Assembly (NCBI GenBank): GCA_019359445.1
Contig: JAHHHJ010000017.1
Coordinates: 43,640-107,639 of the forward strand
DNA length: 64,000 bases
Reading direction: 5' to 3'
Source of the DNA: Kastovskya adunca ATA6-11-RM4
GTDB taxonomy: Bacteria; Cyanobacteriota; Cyanobacteriia; Cyanobacteriales; Coleofasciculaceae
Part shown: one piece after another, positions 1-9,250 of the stretch
Position numbering within the stretch: the first letter of the stretch is position 1
How the letters are laid out: every line of letters begins with the position of its first letter
Made by a program: the position numbers and the translations under genes
Notes under the pieces: model-generated
Told to the model about the DNA's origin: nothing
Seen by the model: the letters and a program-made list of their open reading frames with translations, nothing else
Databases searched by the model: none

Positions 1-119
1 AAGCTTGGATGGCCCAATTAGGTAGTAAAGGAGGTTCTGCCACCTCAACGGCAAAAGCAAAAGCCGCTCGTAATAACGGGAAGAAAGGAGGGCGTCCGCG
101 AAAAACCGTTCATCAATAG
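1..119 (+). CDS. C-terminal end of a small basic protein (partial)
   Basis: The frame starting at base 3 is open from the left edge and stops with TAG at 117-119, giving 38 residues of a gene clipped by the window. The end is very basic and glycine-rich (KAKAARNNGKKGGRPRK). Tails of this kind occur on many small uncharacterised cyanobacterial proteins and look suited to nucleic-acid binding, which is inference. An ATG at 9 could start a 36-residue protein, but an open frame running off the edge is more likely. No function can be given. Confidence 0.5.
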   Translation, partial: AWMAQLGSKGGSATSTAKAKAARNNGKKGGRPRKTVHQ

Positions 120-546
120 CACTCTCAAAAACTTCTATAGAGAGAGGTTGTAGAAAGTTTCAACTTCCCTAATTCAATCAATTCATCAAAACTAATTGTT
201 AGGGAAACCCTCCGTAAAAATTGTTGGATTGAAAAGTTAATGGCAATAGGTGCCTCAATTAACCTGGACTTGTTTTTTTTACCTTAGTTATATTCCTGTT
301 CGCAACTTTTACTCACAAGTATTTCCGAGATTGACCTAGGTTCTTACTGAGCGATAGAGCATGGCTAGAGCGGTCGCGGTGAAATTAATATTAATTCCCT
401 GCGATCGCTCTTCCAGCTAACAAATCATTAACTACTAGCAATCCCCAATGATTCGTGTCCTAGCCTTACAAGCCCCTAAGGCACGTCTATGTGTCTTTGT
501 GGTTGATTAAAAAGCTTTTCATCAACCAAATAGGATGGCGATCAGT
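120..546. other. Intergenic region, no gene seen
   Basis: This stretch of 427 bases has no credible reading frame on either strand. It contains one HIP1 octamer near 398, a long-range inverted repeat (TTCCCTAA with TTAGGGAA, about 165-231), and a hairpin at 500-528. The segment around 490-507 resembles the dispersed cyanobacterial repeat whose other strand reads AACCACAAAGACACA. Confidence 0.5.
500..528 (-). terminator. Hairpin downstream of the BON lipoprotein gene
   Basis: TGGTTGAT (500-507) pairs perfectly with ATCAACCA (521-528), and the interior AAAAGCTTTT is itself palindromic. It lies about 20 bases after the stop of the minus-strand BON gene. No clear T-run follows, so it may be a weak terminator or only part of a dispersed repeat. 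Confidence 0.35.
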
Positions 547-1020
547 CTAGTTATTACCTTGGGGTTGAGCCGGTTGAACTTTGGCTTGAATATCAACATT
601 CTGGACACCTCTGATCTCCCGTGCCAAAGGTTCGATGCGCTCATACTGCTCTTGAGTAGGAACGGTTCCTGCGACAGTGACAACACCCTCCTCCGCTTCT
701 ACGGTCAAAAGGCTAGCAGGTAAGTTCGCTTCTAACTTGCTGGCGATTTCCCTAGCTAAGTCAGCATCAGCTCTGACATCATCATTACCCAAGGCTTGGT
801 CGCGTTCTTCTCGTGCCCGAATATCTGAATTAAGTTGGTCTCTGCGAACTTCGCTGGTAGCATCTTCTTGCCCTTCTCGTGCCTCTTCAGCAGCGGGAGT
901 TCCGATAGTTTCTTCTGTAGTATCGGGAGCGGCGGTATTGGTTTGGGCAACGTCGGATTGACAAGCGGCAGCACCAGCTAGGAGCAGAGCGCTAATTAGA
1001 AGTGTAGTTAGCTTCTTCAT
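547..1020 (-). CDS. BON-domain lipoprotein
   Basis: A 157-residue protein with a lipoprotein signal peptide: MKK start, hydrophobic core, lipobox AGAAAC with Cys20 as the lipidation site. A low-complexity linker rich in Glu, Thr and Ala (about 25-75) leads to a BON domain at about 80-150 (VEAEEGVVTVAGTVPT followed by REIRGVQNVD). BON domains bind phospholipid or peptidoglycan-associated surfaces in periplasmic proteins such as OsmY. An envelope-stress or outer-membrane role is inferred from the family. The gene stands alone; its ATG start fits the signal peptide exactly. Confidence 0.8.
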   Translation of the reverse strand: MKKLTTLLISALLLAGAAACQSDVAQTNTAAPDTTEETIGTPAAEEAREGQEDATSEVRRDQLNSDIRAREERDQALGNDDVRADADLAREIASKLEANLPASLLTVEAEEGVVTVAGTVPTQEQYERIEPLAREIRGVQNVDIQAKVQPAQPQGNN

Positions 1021-1180
1021 TTGTGATTGAATCCTAAATAAATTTGTTTTGTCTTTATTCTAGCCTTACCAATAAATGTGACGGAATGTGACAGTATGAG
1101 TCATTAAAGGGAAGATGATCTTCTAACCGCAAATACCATCCTTTGGAAATATCAGTTATAAAAATCATTCTTAGGGAGTA

Positions 1181-1570
1181 CTAGTTTTTCAACCGATAGC
1201 GCACTAGTTTCCTCACATCTTCCTGAGACAATCTTAGTTCTTGAGCAATCATCGCTTCCACTTGGCTGACTTCTGTCACCAGAAACTCAAATTCCAGCTC
1301 TTTCAAAGCAGAATCGGTAGTTTTGATCTCAACTTTAGTTAGTCCTAAATCGGTATAGATATCCGCTTGAATCACTAGCACCGTCAGGGAAAGTTGTACC
1401 TCTAGCTCTCTATCAGCTTCTAGCTTATCAACGCTACCGTAGGGACGGCTTAAAAGTTGGTTAGCTAATAGTCCACCACCCGTCCAAAAAGTTATTCCTA
1501 ATAAAGGTAGAGAGAGCCAAAATTCTAAGCCCAGAGCGGGCAATTTTTTCAGCCATTGGGGTGAAGACAT
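1181..1570 (-). CDS. Hypothetical single-pass membrane protein
   Basis: About 129 residues from the ATG at 1570. A TTG at 1612 would add 14 residues that look unlike a start region. One hydrophobic segment (LEFWLSLPLLGITFWTGGGL) near residues 15-34 is followed by an acidic, helical cytosolic or periplasmic part (EVQLSLTVLVIQADIYTDLG) and a basic end (VRKLVRYRLKN). The start faces the divergently transcribed response regulator at 1727, so the two may share a regulatory region and this protein may be a target or accessory of that two-component pair. That link rests only on position. I do not recognise the family. Confidence 0.6.
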   Translation of the reverse strand: MSSPQWLKKLPALGLEFWLSLPLLGITFWTGGGLLANQLLSRPYGSVDKLEADRELEVQLSLTVLVIQADIYTDLGLTKVEIKTTDSALKELEFEFLVTEVSQVEAMIAQELRLSQEDVRKLVRYRLKN

Positions 1571-1726
1571 AAAACTTTGTTTGAAGTGAGAAGAATTCTT
1601 TGATCCGGTCAACTATCAGTAAGAATCAGACTGGTGGAAGACGTGCTAAACAATGCTGCTTCTTTAGGATGAATACATAATCAGAGATTTCTGTCTCTAG
1701 AGGGAAAAGGGCGATCGCTTTATTTT

Positions 1727-2404
1727 ATGAAAATCTTACTGGTAGAAGACGATCTGGCACAATTAGAGCCAATACAGGCGGCGTTGTCGCAAGTCGGACA
1801 CGTTGTAGATGGTGTCGATGATGGAGACATGGCTCTATGGCTGCTGTCCCAAAAAGAGTATGACCTGTTGATCTTAGACTGGATGTTGCCGAAAATCAGC
1901 GGCTTAAATGTTTGTCGTCAGTATCGACAAGCTGGGAAAACTGCCCCTGTGTTGATGCTTACCGCTAAGGATACCACCGCTGATAAAGTGACAGGATTAG
2001 ATGCGGGAGCTGATGACTATCTCGTTAAGCCTACCGATATTATTGAACTGTTGGCGCGAGTACGGGCATTATCGAGGCGATCGCCTCTGTGGCAAGGAGA
2101 TAGTTTGGGCGTAGGAGATTTGCAACTACACCTGACGACACTCACCGCTGAACGAGGGCAGGCAAGTGTCACCTTATCAGCCCGCGAGTCTCAGTTGCTA
2201 GAGTACTTCCTCCGTCACCCTCATCAGGTTTTAACCCGCACTCAAATTGAACAGTCTCTATGGGAATGGGGCACAGAACCAGAAAGCAATGCGGTGACAA
2301 CGTTAGTCCGCAGGCTGCGGCAACGCTTGCAGTTAGTCGGTGCAGCAGACTGGATTGAGACCGTCTACGGTATGGGATACTGCCTCAACCCTGGGGAAAG
2401 TTGA
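1727..2404 (+). CDS. OmpR/PhoB-family response regulator
   Basis: A 225-residue DNA-binding response regulator. The receiver domain (1-115) has the acidic pair (VEDD), the phospho-acceptor Asp in LILDWMLPKISG (about residue 51), the switch Thr in LMLTAKDT and the Lys in DDYLVKPTD. The winged-helix effector (about 130-222) ends in the usual ETVYGMGYCL. It is followed at once by a histidine kinase, so the two form a pair. It is related to the CopR-like regulator at 61476-62168, but the signal it answers cannot be read from the sequence. Confidence 0.9.
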   Translation: MKILLVEDDLAQLEPIQAALSQVGHVVDGVDDGDMALWLLSQKEYDLLILDWMLPKISGLNVCRQYRQAGKTAPVLMLTAKDTTADKVTGLDAGADDYLVKPTDIIELLARVRALSRRSPLWQGDSLGVGDLQLHLTTLTAERGQASVTLSARESQLLEYFLRHPHQVLTRTQIEQSLWEWGTEPESNAVTTLVRRLRQRLQLVGAADWIETVYGMGYCLNPGES

Positions 2405-2474
2405 ATGTAAACAGAGGGAAAGACTTTTTCATGTTTGCTTACCATTTACCCGCAGACTTTTGCCTTCTTTAGCC

Positions 2475-3722
2475 ATGTTTGGTCGTAGCCGTCGGAATCT
2501 GGCTCGCTGGTTCACCCTATCGATGGGGAGTATTTTGATTGGCTTTGCAGGGTTGCTTTACTACGTGGAAATCGTAGATGAGCTAGACAAGTTAGACCGC
2601 TTGCTTTACCAAAAAACCAGAGTGATGGCAACTAATGCCAACTATGAATTTCAGAAGGGGGAGTTGGATCTAGAAAATGTCCCGCTGCTAGGGAGTAACA
2701 CGCGGCTGCTGAATACAGAAATGGTGTATGCACGCTGGTACAGCCCTTCGGAGCAACTTGTGCAATTTTTTGGTACACCTGCCCCAGAAGAGCTGAAAAT
2801 CGCACCAGGATTTGACACTATCAAAACCACTGTCCCTTGGATTCGTCAGGTAACGCTACCCGTCTACCAAGAGAGTCAGTTAATTGGTTATCTCCAGGTT
2901 GGCACTCCGTTGACCTCTACTCAAGAGAGTTTGGCTCAGTTACGCTTAGTTTTGACGCTAGCAGTACCTGTGACTTTAGGGATAATTGGGATCACTGGCT
3001 GGTTCTTGGGGGGAGTGGCGATGCAACCGATTCGCTACAGCTATGAGCAACTTCACCGCTTCACTGCCAATGCTTCCCATGAATTGCGGGCACCTTTAGC
3101 GGCGGTGTTGAGCAATGCTCAGGTGGGATTACTGTCCCCCGTTGGTGATGGTTCGCAGCAGCGTCTTCGTTTGGAGAAGATTGTTGATGTCACCAAGTCG
3201 ATGAGTTCCCTCGTCAGTAATTTGTTACTTCTGGCTCGCCATGAAAGACCGTTAGATCCTAAATCTTTGAACGCAGTTGACCTGACGAGCTTACTAAAAG
3301 AGATAGCAGACATCTATACTATCCAAGCGGCAGCAGTGGGGTTGAGTCTGAGTAGCCATCTACCTTGGCAACCCCTGTATTTGCCAGCCGATCCAGACCT
3401 TTTGCGTCAGGTCGTGACGAATCTGCTGAGTAATGCCTGCAAATATACTCCCGGAGGTGGGAAAATTCAGCTCCGACTTTTTACGCGATCGCATCAAGCG
3501 GTGATTCAAGTAGAGGATAGTGGGATTGGGATTGGTGAAACGGATTTACCTCATGTTTTTGAGGGATTTTATCGGGTGCATACAGAGCGCTCCAAATATA
3601 CAGGCGGTTTTGGATTGGGGTTAGCGATCGCCATGCAGATCGTTACCGCTCATCGGGGGACGCTCACTGCTTCTTCTGTGGTAGGACAAGGGACAACCTT
3701 TACGATCAAACTCCCGATGTAA
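2475..3722 (+). CDS. Sensor histidine kinase paired with the upstream regulator
   Basis: About 415 residues from ATG 2475. The open frame extends up to 2340 inside the regulator gene, but those residues lack kinase features. Two membrane segments (about 15-35 and 155-180) flank an extracytoplasmic sensor loop. The HisKA box is FTANASHELRAPLAAV with the phospho-accepting His near residue 202. The ATPase domain shows the N box (NLLSNACKYTPGGG), G1 (VEDSGIGIG) and G2 (GGFGLGLAIA). Overall form matches RppB/CopS-type cyanobacterial kinases. The sensor loop has no Cys-rich or His-rich metal site. Confidence 0.85.
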   Translation: MFGRSRRNLARWFTLSMGSILIGFAGLLYYVEIVDELDKLDRLLYQKTRVMATNANYEFQKGELDLENVPLLGSNTRLLNTEMVYARWYSPSEQLVQFFGTPAPEELKIAPGFDTIKTTVPWIRQVTLPVYQESQLIGYLQVGTPLTSTQESLAQLRLVLTLAVPVTLGIIGITGWFLGGVAMQPIRYSYEQLHRFTANASHELRAPLAAVLSNAQVGLLSPVGDGSQQRLRLEKIVDVTKSMSSLVSNLLLLARHERPLDPKSLNAVDLTSLLKEIADIYTIQAAAVGLSLSSHLPWQPLYLPADPDLLRQVVTNLLSNACKYTPGGGKIQLRLFTRSHQAVIQVEDSGIGIGETDLPHVFEGFYRVHTERSKYTGGFGLGLAIAMQIVTAHRGTLTASSVVGQGTTFTIKLPM

Positions 3723-3792
3723 GGGTCTGCGGGATAGGTAACATAGATAAAGTCCCTACTCTTTTTTGCCATTAATTTGGTTGTAGCTGTCC

Positions 3793-5157
3793 ATGACCAC
3801 GACTAACCGCCGCTATCACATCACCACTTTCGGTTGCCAGATGAACAAAGCCGACTCAGAGCGCATGGCTGGCATTCTGGAAGATATGGGCTTTGAGTGG
3901 TCAGAAGACCCCAATGACGCCAATGTGATTCTCTACAACACCTGCACGATTCGGGATAACGCCGAGCAGAAGGTTTACTCCTATCTAGGGAGACAAGCCA
4001 AGCGCAAGCACGAGCAACCAGATTTAACCCTCGTAGTTGCGGGTTGCGTTGCCCAGCAGGAAGGAGAGCAACTGCTGCGGCGGGTGCCAGAACTGGATTT
4101 GGTGATGGGGCCGCAACACGCCAATCACCTTCAGGATTTGCTGCAACAGGTGTTTGATGGCAATCAAGTCGTCGCCACCGAGGCGATTCACATCATGGAA
4201 GACATTACTAAACCGCGTCGGGATAGTAATGTGACGGCTTGGGTGAATGTGATTTACGGCTGCAATGAGCGCTGCACCTATTGTGTGGTTCCGAACGTGC
4301 GGGGCGTAGAGCAATCTCGTACACCAGAAGCAATTCGCGCCGAAATGGAAGAATTGGGGCGACAGGGTTACAGAGAAGTGACGCTGTTGGGGCAAAATAT
4401 TGATGCCTATGGGCGCGACTTACCAGGAGTTACGGAGTCGGGGCGTCACAAGCAGACGCTGACGGATTTGCTCTACTACGTCCACGATGTGCCAGGAATT
4501 GAGCGGATTCGCTTTGCTACCAGTCACCCCCGCTACTTCACAGAACGGCTAATTAAAGCTTGCGCGGAGTTACCGAAGGTATGCGAACATTTCCACATTC
4601 CCTTCCAATCGGGAGATAACGATATTCTCAAGGCAATGTCACGGGGCTACACCACAGAAAAGTATCGCCGCATCATTGAGACAGTTCGTAGCTATATGCC
4701 GGATGCGTCGATTAGTGCTGATGCGATTGTCGGTTTTCCTGGGGAGACGGAAGAGCAGTTCCAGAATACGCTGAAGTTGGTGGAAGATATTGGCTTCGAT
4801 CTGTTGAATACGGCGGCTTATTCGCCTCGTCCCGGCACTCCGGCGGCATTGTGGGAGCATCAGCTGAGTGAGGAAGTGAAAAGCGATCGCCTCCAGCGCC
4901 TCAATCATTTAGTTTCCACCCAAGCCATTGAAGCTTCGCAACGCTACTTTGAACGGGTTGAGGAAGTTCTCGTTGAAGAACAAAATCTTAAAGATCCTAC
5001 TCAAGTTATGGGGCGCACGCGGGGTAACCGTCTGACGTTCTTTGCTGGCGACATCAACGAATTAATTGGTCAGTTGGTGAGGGTGAAAATTACTGAAGTG
5101 CGGGCGTTTAGCTTAACGGGTGAGCGTGTGGACATCAGGGAAGTTCAGCCTGTATAA
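3793..5157 (+). CDS. miaB: tRNA-2-methylthio-N6-dimethylallyladenosine synthase MiaB
   Basis: A 454-residue radical-SAM methylthiotransferase that adds the 2-methylthio group to i6A37 of tRNAs reading UNN codons. The N-terminal UPF0004 domain holds the three auxiliary-cluster cysteines ([28 protein letters not shown]). The radical-SAM core has [11 protein letters not shown] (CxxxCxxC). The last ~65 residues form the TRAM domain. Length and motif order match MiaB rather than MtaB or RimO. It begins 70 bases after the kinase gene and is probably an independent housekeeping gene. Confidence 0.96.
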   Translation: MTTTNRRYHITTFGCQMNKADSERMAGILEDMGFEWSEDPNDANVILYNTCTIRDNAEQKVYSYLGRQAKRKHEQPDLTLVVAGCVAQQEGEQLLRRVPELDLVMGPQHANHLQDLLQQVFDGNQVVATEAIHIMEDITKPRRDSNVTAWVNVIYGCNERCTYCVVPNVRGVEQSRTPEAIRAEMEELGRQGYREVTLLGQNIDAYGRDLPGVTESGRHKQTLTDLLYYVHDVPGIERIRFATSHPRYFTERLIKACAELPKVCEHFHIPFQSGDNDILKAMSRGYTTEKYRRIIETVRSYMPDASISADAIVGFPGETEEQFQNTLKLVEDIGFDLLNTAAYSPRPGTPAALWEHQLSEEVKSDRLQRLNHLVSTQAIEASQRYFERVEEVLVEEQNLKDPTQVMGRTRGNRLTFFAGDINELIGQLVRVKITEVRAFSLTGERVDIREVQPV

Positions 5158-5567
5158 GTAGCTGAATTGTTGGTTTTATAGAGAAGCGATCGCCTTTGAG
5201 GTTTTAGGGGAAACGAGAGTTGATCCAAAGCTGAATTGAAGTACGCGATCGCCCAAACCGCGTGCGACAGGCTAACGGCAAAACGCAGTGATCTTGAATT
5301 CCCCACCAACAGCTTTTATTCCGTTTCTATTTCGTTATCAACTTCCTTCTTCATAAAACGTTGGAACTGAAGAGGGCGATCGCTTCATGTAGGAACTGCT
5401 GGGTTGATTTACAAAAATACTGCTGTGTCAGCGAGTTCATGTTTTAAATGAAAAAACTTTGACTGATGTATCGGTGAAAATAAAACCATTGCAGGAAGAC
5501 GACACTAATCAACACGATAAATTGTTAAGTAGTTTATTTAGCATAAATCAAATCGGGAGCCGCAAAG
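5158..5567. other. Intergenic region rich in HIP1 sites
   Basis: This gene-free stretch of 410 bases carries three HIP1-type octamers (near 5187, 5249 and 5377) and turns A/T-rich before the toxin-antitoxin pair. A GTG-initiated frame of 33 codons at 5472 runs into the antitoxin start but has no recognisable content. Confidence 0.4.
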
Positions 5568-5780
5568 ATGATTAACTCAGAAATACTTAGCAAGCTACAA
5601 AGTGCATCAGTAGAAGAACGAATCCAGATTATTGAAATTATCCTTCAGTCTCTCAAAAATGATATAGGAGTTTCTAAGAAACAATCCTCGTCTGACCTTC
5701 ATTCCCTAAAAGGAAAAGTAACTTATTATAATGACCCTTATCAGCCTGTAGCTTCAGAAGATTGGGAAGCACTGACATGA
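5568..5780 (+). CDS. Antitoxin of a PIN-type toxin-antitoxin pair
   Basis: A 70-residue acidic protein. The helical start (SEILSKLQSASVEERIQIIEIILQSL) resembles the short addiction-module antitoxins that precede PIN toxins in cyanobacteria, and the tail (YNDPYQPVASEDWEALT) is the likely toxin-binding extension. A purine-rich site (CGGGAG) precedes the ATG. Its stop overlaps the toxin start in an ATGA arrangement, so the two are translationally coupled. The call depends largely on the toxin next door. Confidence 0.75.
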   Translation: MINSEILSKLQSASVEERIQIIEIILQSLKNDIGVSKKQSSSDLHSLKGKVTYYNDPYQPVASEDWEALT

Positions 5781-6151
5781 TTATCCTAGATACTCATATC
5801 TGGATTTGGTGGGTAGACGAAAGCCCCAAACTAACTCCCCAAAACCTGAAAATTATTGAGGAAAATCAAGCAGAAGCGCTAGGGATCAGCATCATTTCCT
5901 GCTGGGAGATCGCGAAATTAGTCGATAAAAATAGACTGGGTTTTGATTGTTCAGTAGAAGAATGGCTAGAATTAGCCTTATCCTATTCCGGCATGCGATT
6001 GCTACAGTTAACCGTTCCGATTACAATTCAATCTACTCAATTAACCGGATTTCATGCAAATCCAGCCGACCAAATTATAGTCGCAACAGCTAAGGTTTAC
6101 GATTCATTTTTATTAACTCAAGACAATAAAATCCTCAACTATCTGACGTGA
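5777..6151 (+). CDS. PIN-domain ribonuclease toxin (VapC-like)
   Basis: A 124-residue PIN protein starting at ATG 5777, which overlaps the antitoxin stop by four bases; an upstream ATG at 5762 is less likely. Acidic metal-binding residues expected in PIN nucleases are present: Asp5 in IILDTHIW, the Glu in SCWEIAKL, the Asp in NPADQIIVATA and the late Asp in LTQDNKIL. VapC-type toxins cleave RNA and stop growth when the antitoxin is lost. The module lies between HIP1-rich spacers and may be mobile. Confidence 0.88.
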   Translation: MIILDTHIWIWWVDESPKLTPQNLKIIEENQAEALGISIISCWEIAKLVDKNRLGFDCSVEEWLELALSYSGMRLLQLTVPITIQSTQLTGFHANPADQIIVATAKVYDSFLLTQDNKILNYLT

Positions 6152-6189
6152 AGATATTTAAATAAAACGATCGCGCCATGTTTCAGTGA

Positions 6190-6261
6190 GTCGATAGTGC
6201 GATCGCGGCACTGGATCAACTGATCACCAAGAAGCGCCACACCAAAAAACGTCAGTGGTAA
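6190..6261 (+). pseudogene. Possible remnant of a type I restriction HsdS C-terminus
   Basis: After an in-frame stop, the frame from 6190 reads DSAIAALDQLITKKRHTKKRQW and then TAA at 6259-6261. That resembles the coiled-coil end of HsdS specificity subunits (typical pattern IAALxxxLxKxRxIKQG). No start, target-recognition domain or hsdM/hsdR is present. A 23-codon match can arise by chance, so this is a weak call. Confidence 0.25.
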
Positions 6262-6451
6262 TCCTTCATCCTTTTGTATCGAAAATTACCAAACGGCTTA
6301 ATACACAAACCTTCCTTAAGTACAGGCTAAGACACGCTGTAGGGATGAAGCTGTAATTTTCAAGCTGCCTTTAAATGTAAAAAATGTGAATTTGACTATT
6401 GCCCTTTCAGCGGTAGTACACACAGCTAACAAAAATTTAGGAATAGCAGAT

Positions 6452-7375
6452 ATGACCCTAAGCATTATTGTTCATGGTGGAGCGAAAACCATCTCAGATG
6501 ACAAGGCTAAGGCTAACACCGCTGGTTGCTTGGCAGCAGTAGAGGCAGGTTGGAGCATACTAACTGGTGGGGGTAGTGCAAAAGACGCCGTTGAGGCAGC
6601 CATTCGCGTTCTTGAAGATAACCCAACTTTTAACGCCAGCATTGGTGCAACTCTTGACAGCGACGGGGAGGTGTCCTTAGACGCAGCAATGATGGAGGGT
6701 AGCACCCTGGGTTGGGGGGGAGTAGCAGCCGTTCAGGGGATACCTCATCCGATCTCGGTAGCGCGGAAGATTATGGAAGACAAGTCCATGCTGTTAGTCT
6801 CACGGGGTGCAGAACGCTTCGCCAGAGAGCATGGAGATGAGATGTGTGCCCCCAGGGACTTGATTAGCGATGAGCAGCGGCGGGAGTGGGAGGAACAGGA
6901 GGCGGTTTTGGATCGCCCCGCTACAGTTGGTTGTGTCGCCCTAGATGCTGACGGTAACTTGGTCGCCGGAACCTCAACGGGAGGACTCGCGAATCAGCCC
7001 TCTGGTCGCGTTGGTGACAGCGCCCTCGTTGGCTGCGGCTTGTACGCCGACAATAACCTGGGCGCTTGCTCAACAACGGGTGATGGCGAGTCAATTATCC
7101 CGGTGGTTCTTGCCAAAACAGCGACTGATTCTATGGCTGGAAACACCCATCCAGAAAAAGCAGCGCAAAAAGCCATTGACACCTTGATATCTAAGGTTTC
7201 AGGAGAGGCTGGGTGCATCCTCATAGACCATCAGGGACGTATTGGGTGGGCGTATAATTCCCAGGACATGGCAGTGGCTTACATGACTACAGAAATGGAC
7301 AGCCCGGCTGTGTTTACCAACAAAGAAGCAGAAAGTAACTTACAAGCAGAAGCCCTTGTCTTCAGTAAGGCATAA
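6452..7375 (+). CDS. Isoaspartyl peptidase / plant-type L-asparaginase
   Basis: A 307-residue Ntn-hydrolase from ATG 6452, preceded by AGGAATAG; the open frame reaches 6386 but the conserved start is SIIVHGGAKTIS. It cleaves itself before the nucleophilic Thr of RPATVGCVALDADGN, and the downstream GTSTGGLANQPSGRVGDS holds the substrate pocket. These enzymes hydrolyse beta-aspartyl dipeptides and asparagine, and in cyanobacteria take part in cyanophycin breakdown. FNASIGATLDSDGEVSLDA differs slightly from the usual FNAGxGAVL pattern. It stands alone between long spacers. Confidence 0.9.
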   Translation: MTLSIIVHGGAKTISDDKAKANTAGCLAAVEAGWSILTGGGSAKDAVEAAIRVLEDNPTFNASIGATLDSDGEVSLDAAMMEGSTLGWGGVAAVQGIPHPISVARKIMEDKSMLLVSRGAERFAREHGDEMCAPRDLISDEQRREWEEQEAVLDRPATVGCVALDADGNLVAGTSTGGLANQPSGRVGDSALVGCGLYADNNLGACSTTGDGESIIPVVLAKTATDSMAGNTHPEKAAQKAIDTLISKVSGEAGCILIDHQGRIGWAYNSQDMAVAYMTTEMDSPAVFTNKEAESNLQAEALVFSKA

Positions 7376-7797
7376 AATATCTGTTGACTACTAACTCACT
7401 ATCGACATAATCGCGTCTGATTACTTAAGGCGTATTTATGTCTTCTTCTGCCTAGTAGTGTCAAGTTTGAGTTAATGATTAAGGCTTATTTTTGTCAGAA
7501 ATCTTTTTATTTTATTTAATAAGACTTCTAACAAAAACAAGTAGGATGAAGTGAATAATTAAAGGTTCGTATTCAGGGATTAGGTTCGATTTTGAGGACT
7601 AAATCCCTGTTTACAAACTTATGTAAAATTTTATATTACACCAATAAAGATTAATTTATTTTTACTAATTATTGAGTTAATTTTGAGAAGTTAAACTCAG
7701 AGAATGCAAAAGGTCGCAGAGGAAACAATGAACTTTTGCCCATCAGTATATTCTTTGTTGTACAACTTCTTTTTCTGGCTTATTTGGGTAGTTTTCT
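7376..7797. other. A/T-rich spacer with a decayed repeat copy
   Basis: This stretch of 422 bases has no gene and is markedly A/T-rich. The part at about 7559-7650 (AATTAAAGGTTCG, then AGGGATTAGG, AAATCCCT and TGTAAAATTTTA) matches the order of blocks in the MITE-like repeat at 24617 and 30096 and is probably a diverged copy. The long leader before 7798 could hold the promoter of the ATP-grasp gene, but no clear elements were seen. Confidence 0.4.
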
Positions 7798-9069
7798 ATG
7801 AACTCAACATACGAATTTGATTACTTTCAGGGAAATTCCTTTTCCGATCTATTTGCTCAAGACATCACAGATGCACGATATGGGTTCATCCTAAATTACC
7901 CTGCAACTGCAAGTTGGGCAGCTTACCCTAATAATAAAAAATACTTTCTTCAAGATGGCAGTAGTGAAGCCACTAAAGCCTCCTTCGACAAAATTTGTCA
8001 AAAGGAACCTTGGAAGAATATTGCTGTGCTAGGTGATGTGCTTCCAGGGATTGTGATCATTCCGCCGCCCAACTCGCTGGTTGACTACTGGCGGGAGCAT
8101 TTGGGCTTTAGCTACACAAACAATATAGAGATGATAGATTGCTCGACTTATCTGGATGAACTCAGCCAGAGCGATCGCTTTGACCAACTTATCGTTTTGT
8201 TTCCCTTTGATGGTCTCAAGCCTGAAAAACACGCCGTCGATCCAGACACCCATTACCGCTTACTGAGCAAAGTAACCCTAGCCGAGTTGGGAGTGCCATG
8301 TCCAAAATACTCCAGCTATGATCTGCACGCCCAGAAGCTGGAAGACATTCAGCTACCAGAGCAATTTCCCTACTTGATCAAAACGTCCCACGGACTGTCA
8401 GGGGAAGGCACTTATATTATCGAAAACACTAGCGATCTGAACTACTGCTTGAAGGAAATCAGGCAATACCTTCATATTAAGTTGGTAGATACGATTGTTG
8501 TCTCGGAGTTTATCAAGAATGTCGTGCAGAATTACTGCGTGCAATTCTATGTCAACAAGGCGGGAGATATTAGCCTCATCGGGACGACAATCCAACTTGT
8601 CACCCCAGAAGGTAGCTTTTTAGGAGGGCTAATTGACTACCGCCAAAGCGACATGAGCAAATTCTACGAGATGATTGCTGCCATTGGTCAGTATGCTCAT
8701 CAGCAGGGTTATTTCGGCGTTATTGGCTTCGATGTGCTGGAAAACTCCCAGGGAGAGCTTTATGCGATCGATGCTAATTTTCGAGTTAATGGCTCTACTG
8801 CTCTTTGCTTGCAGCGCTATACCCTGCTGGGGCTGGGAAAGGAGGTGGCTAAATATTTCAGTGGCTACCGCATGGATGGGACATTAGACTCGATTTTAGA
8901 AACCCTGAAACCAGAACTAGCTCGCAAGGACTTTATGATCTTGTCGGCTCAGGAGAAGGTTAAGTACGGAAAAATCTATAGCGAAATTTACGGTATCGTT
9001 ACTGGCGAGACGAGCGAGGAAATGCAGCAAATTGAGCATAAGTTACGGGATAAGGGGTTAATGATTTAG
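7798..9069 (+). CDS. Orphan ATP-grasp ligase-like protein
   Basis: A 423-residue protein that looks like an ATP-grasp enzyme. A pre-ATP-grasp region (about 1-150) is followed by FPYLIKTSHGLSGEGTYII (ATP-binding Lys and glycine loop, about 180-205) and by YAIDANFRVNGSTAL (about 325), matching the metal-binding D/E-x-N element of the fold. ATP-grasp ligases join a carboxylate to an amine or thiol through an acyl-phosphate. The substrate cannot be inferred: no peptide precursor, NRPS or amino-acid gene adjoins. The Rieske oxygenase downstream is convergent. The A/T-rich flank may hint at acquisition. Confidence 0.7.
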   Translation: MNSTYEFDYFQGNSFSDLFAQDITDARYGFILNYPATASWAAYPNNKKYFLQDGSSEATKASFDKICQKEPWKNIAVLGDVLPGIVIIPPPNSLVDYWREHLGFSYTNNIEMIDCSTYLDELSQSDRFDQLIVLFPFDGLKPEKHAVDPDTHYRLLSKVTLAELGVPCPKYSSYDLHAQKLEDIQLPEQFPYLIKTSHGLSGEGTYIIENTSDLNYCLKEIRQYLHIKLVDTIVVSEFIKNVVQNYCVQFYVNKAGDISLIGTTIQLVTPEGSFLGGLIDYRQSDMSKFYEMIAAIGQYAHQQGYFGVIGFDVLENSQGELYAIDANFRVNGSTALCLQRYTLLGLGKEVAKYFSGYRMDGTLDSILETLKPELARKDFMILSAQEKVKYGKIYSEIYGIVTGETSEEMQQIEHKLRDKGLMI

Positions 9070-9250
9070 CTAAACACCAGGACTCCCTCGGTTGGGATTG
9101 GCGAATATAGAAATCTCCCTTGTGTCCCTATAATCCCCAACGCCTAAATCGCTGATTTGAACAGAACGGAAAAGGCGATCGCTTCTGTGGCTCGGTTTTC
9201 TTGATGCGATCGCTCAACTACCAGCCCTCCTGGAACAGGTAATCAATGCA

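Noticed and set aside
5472..5573. GTG-initiated 33-codon frame before the antitoxin
   Set aside because: No ribosome site, no similarity, and it overlaps the antitoxin start in another frame.
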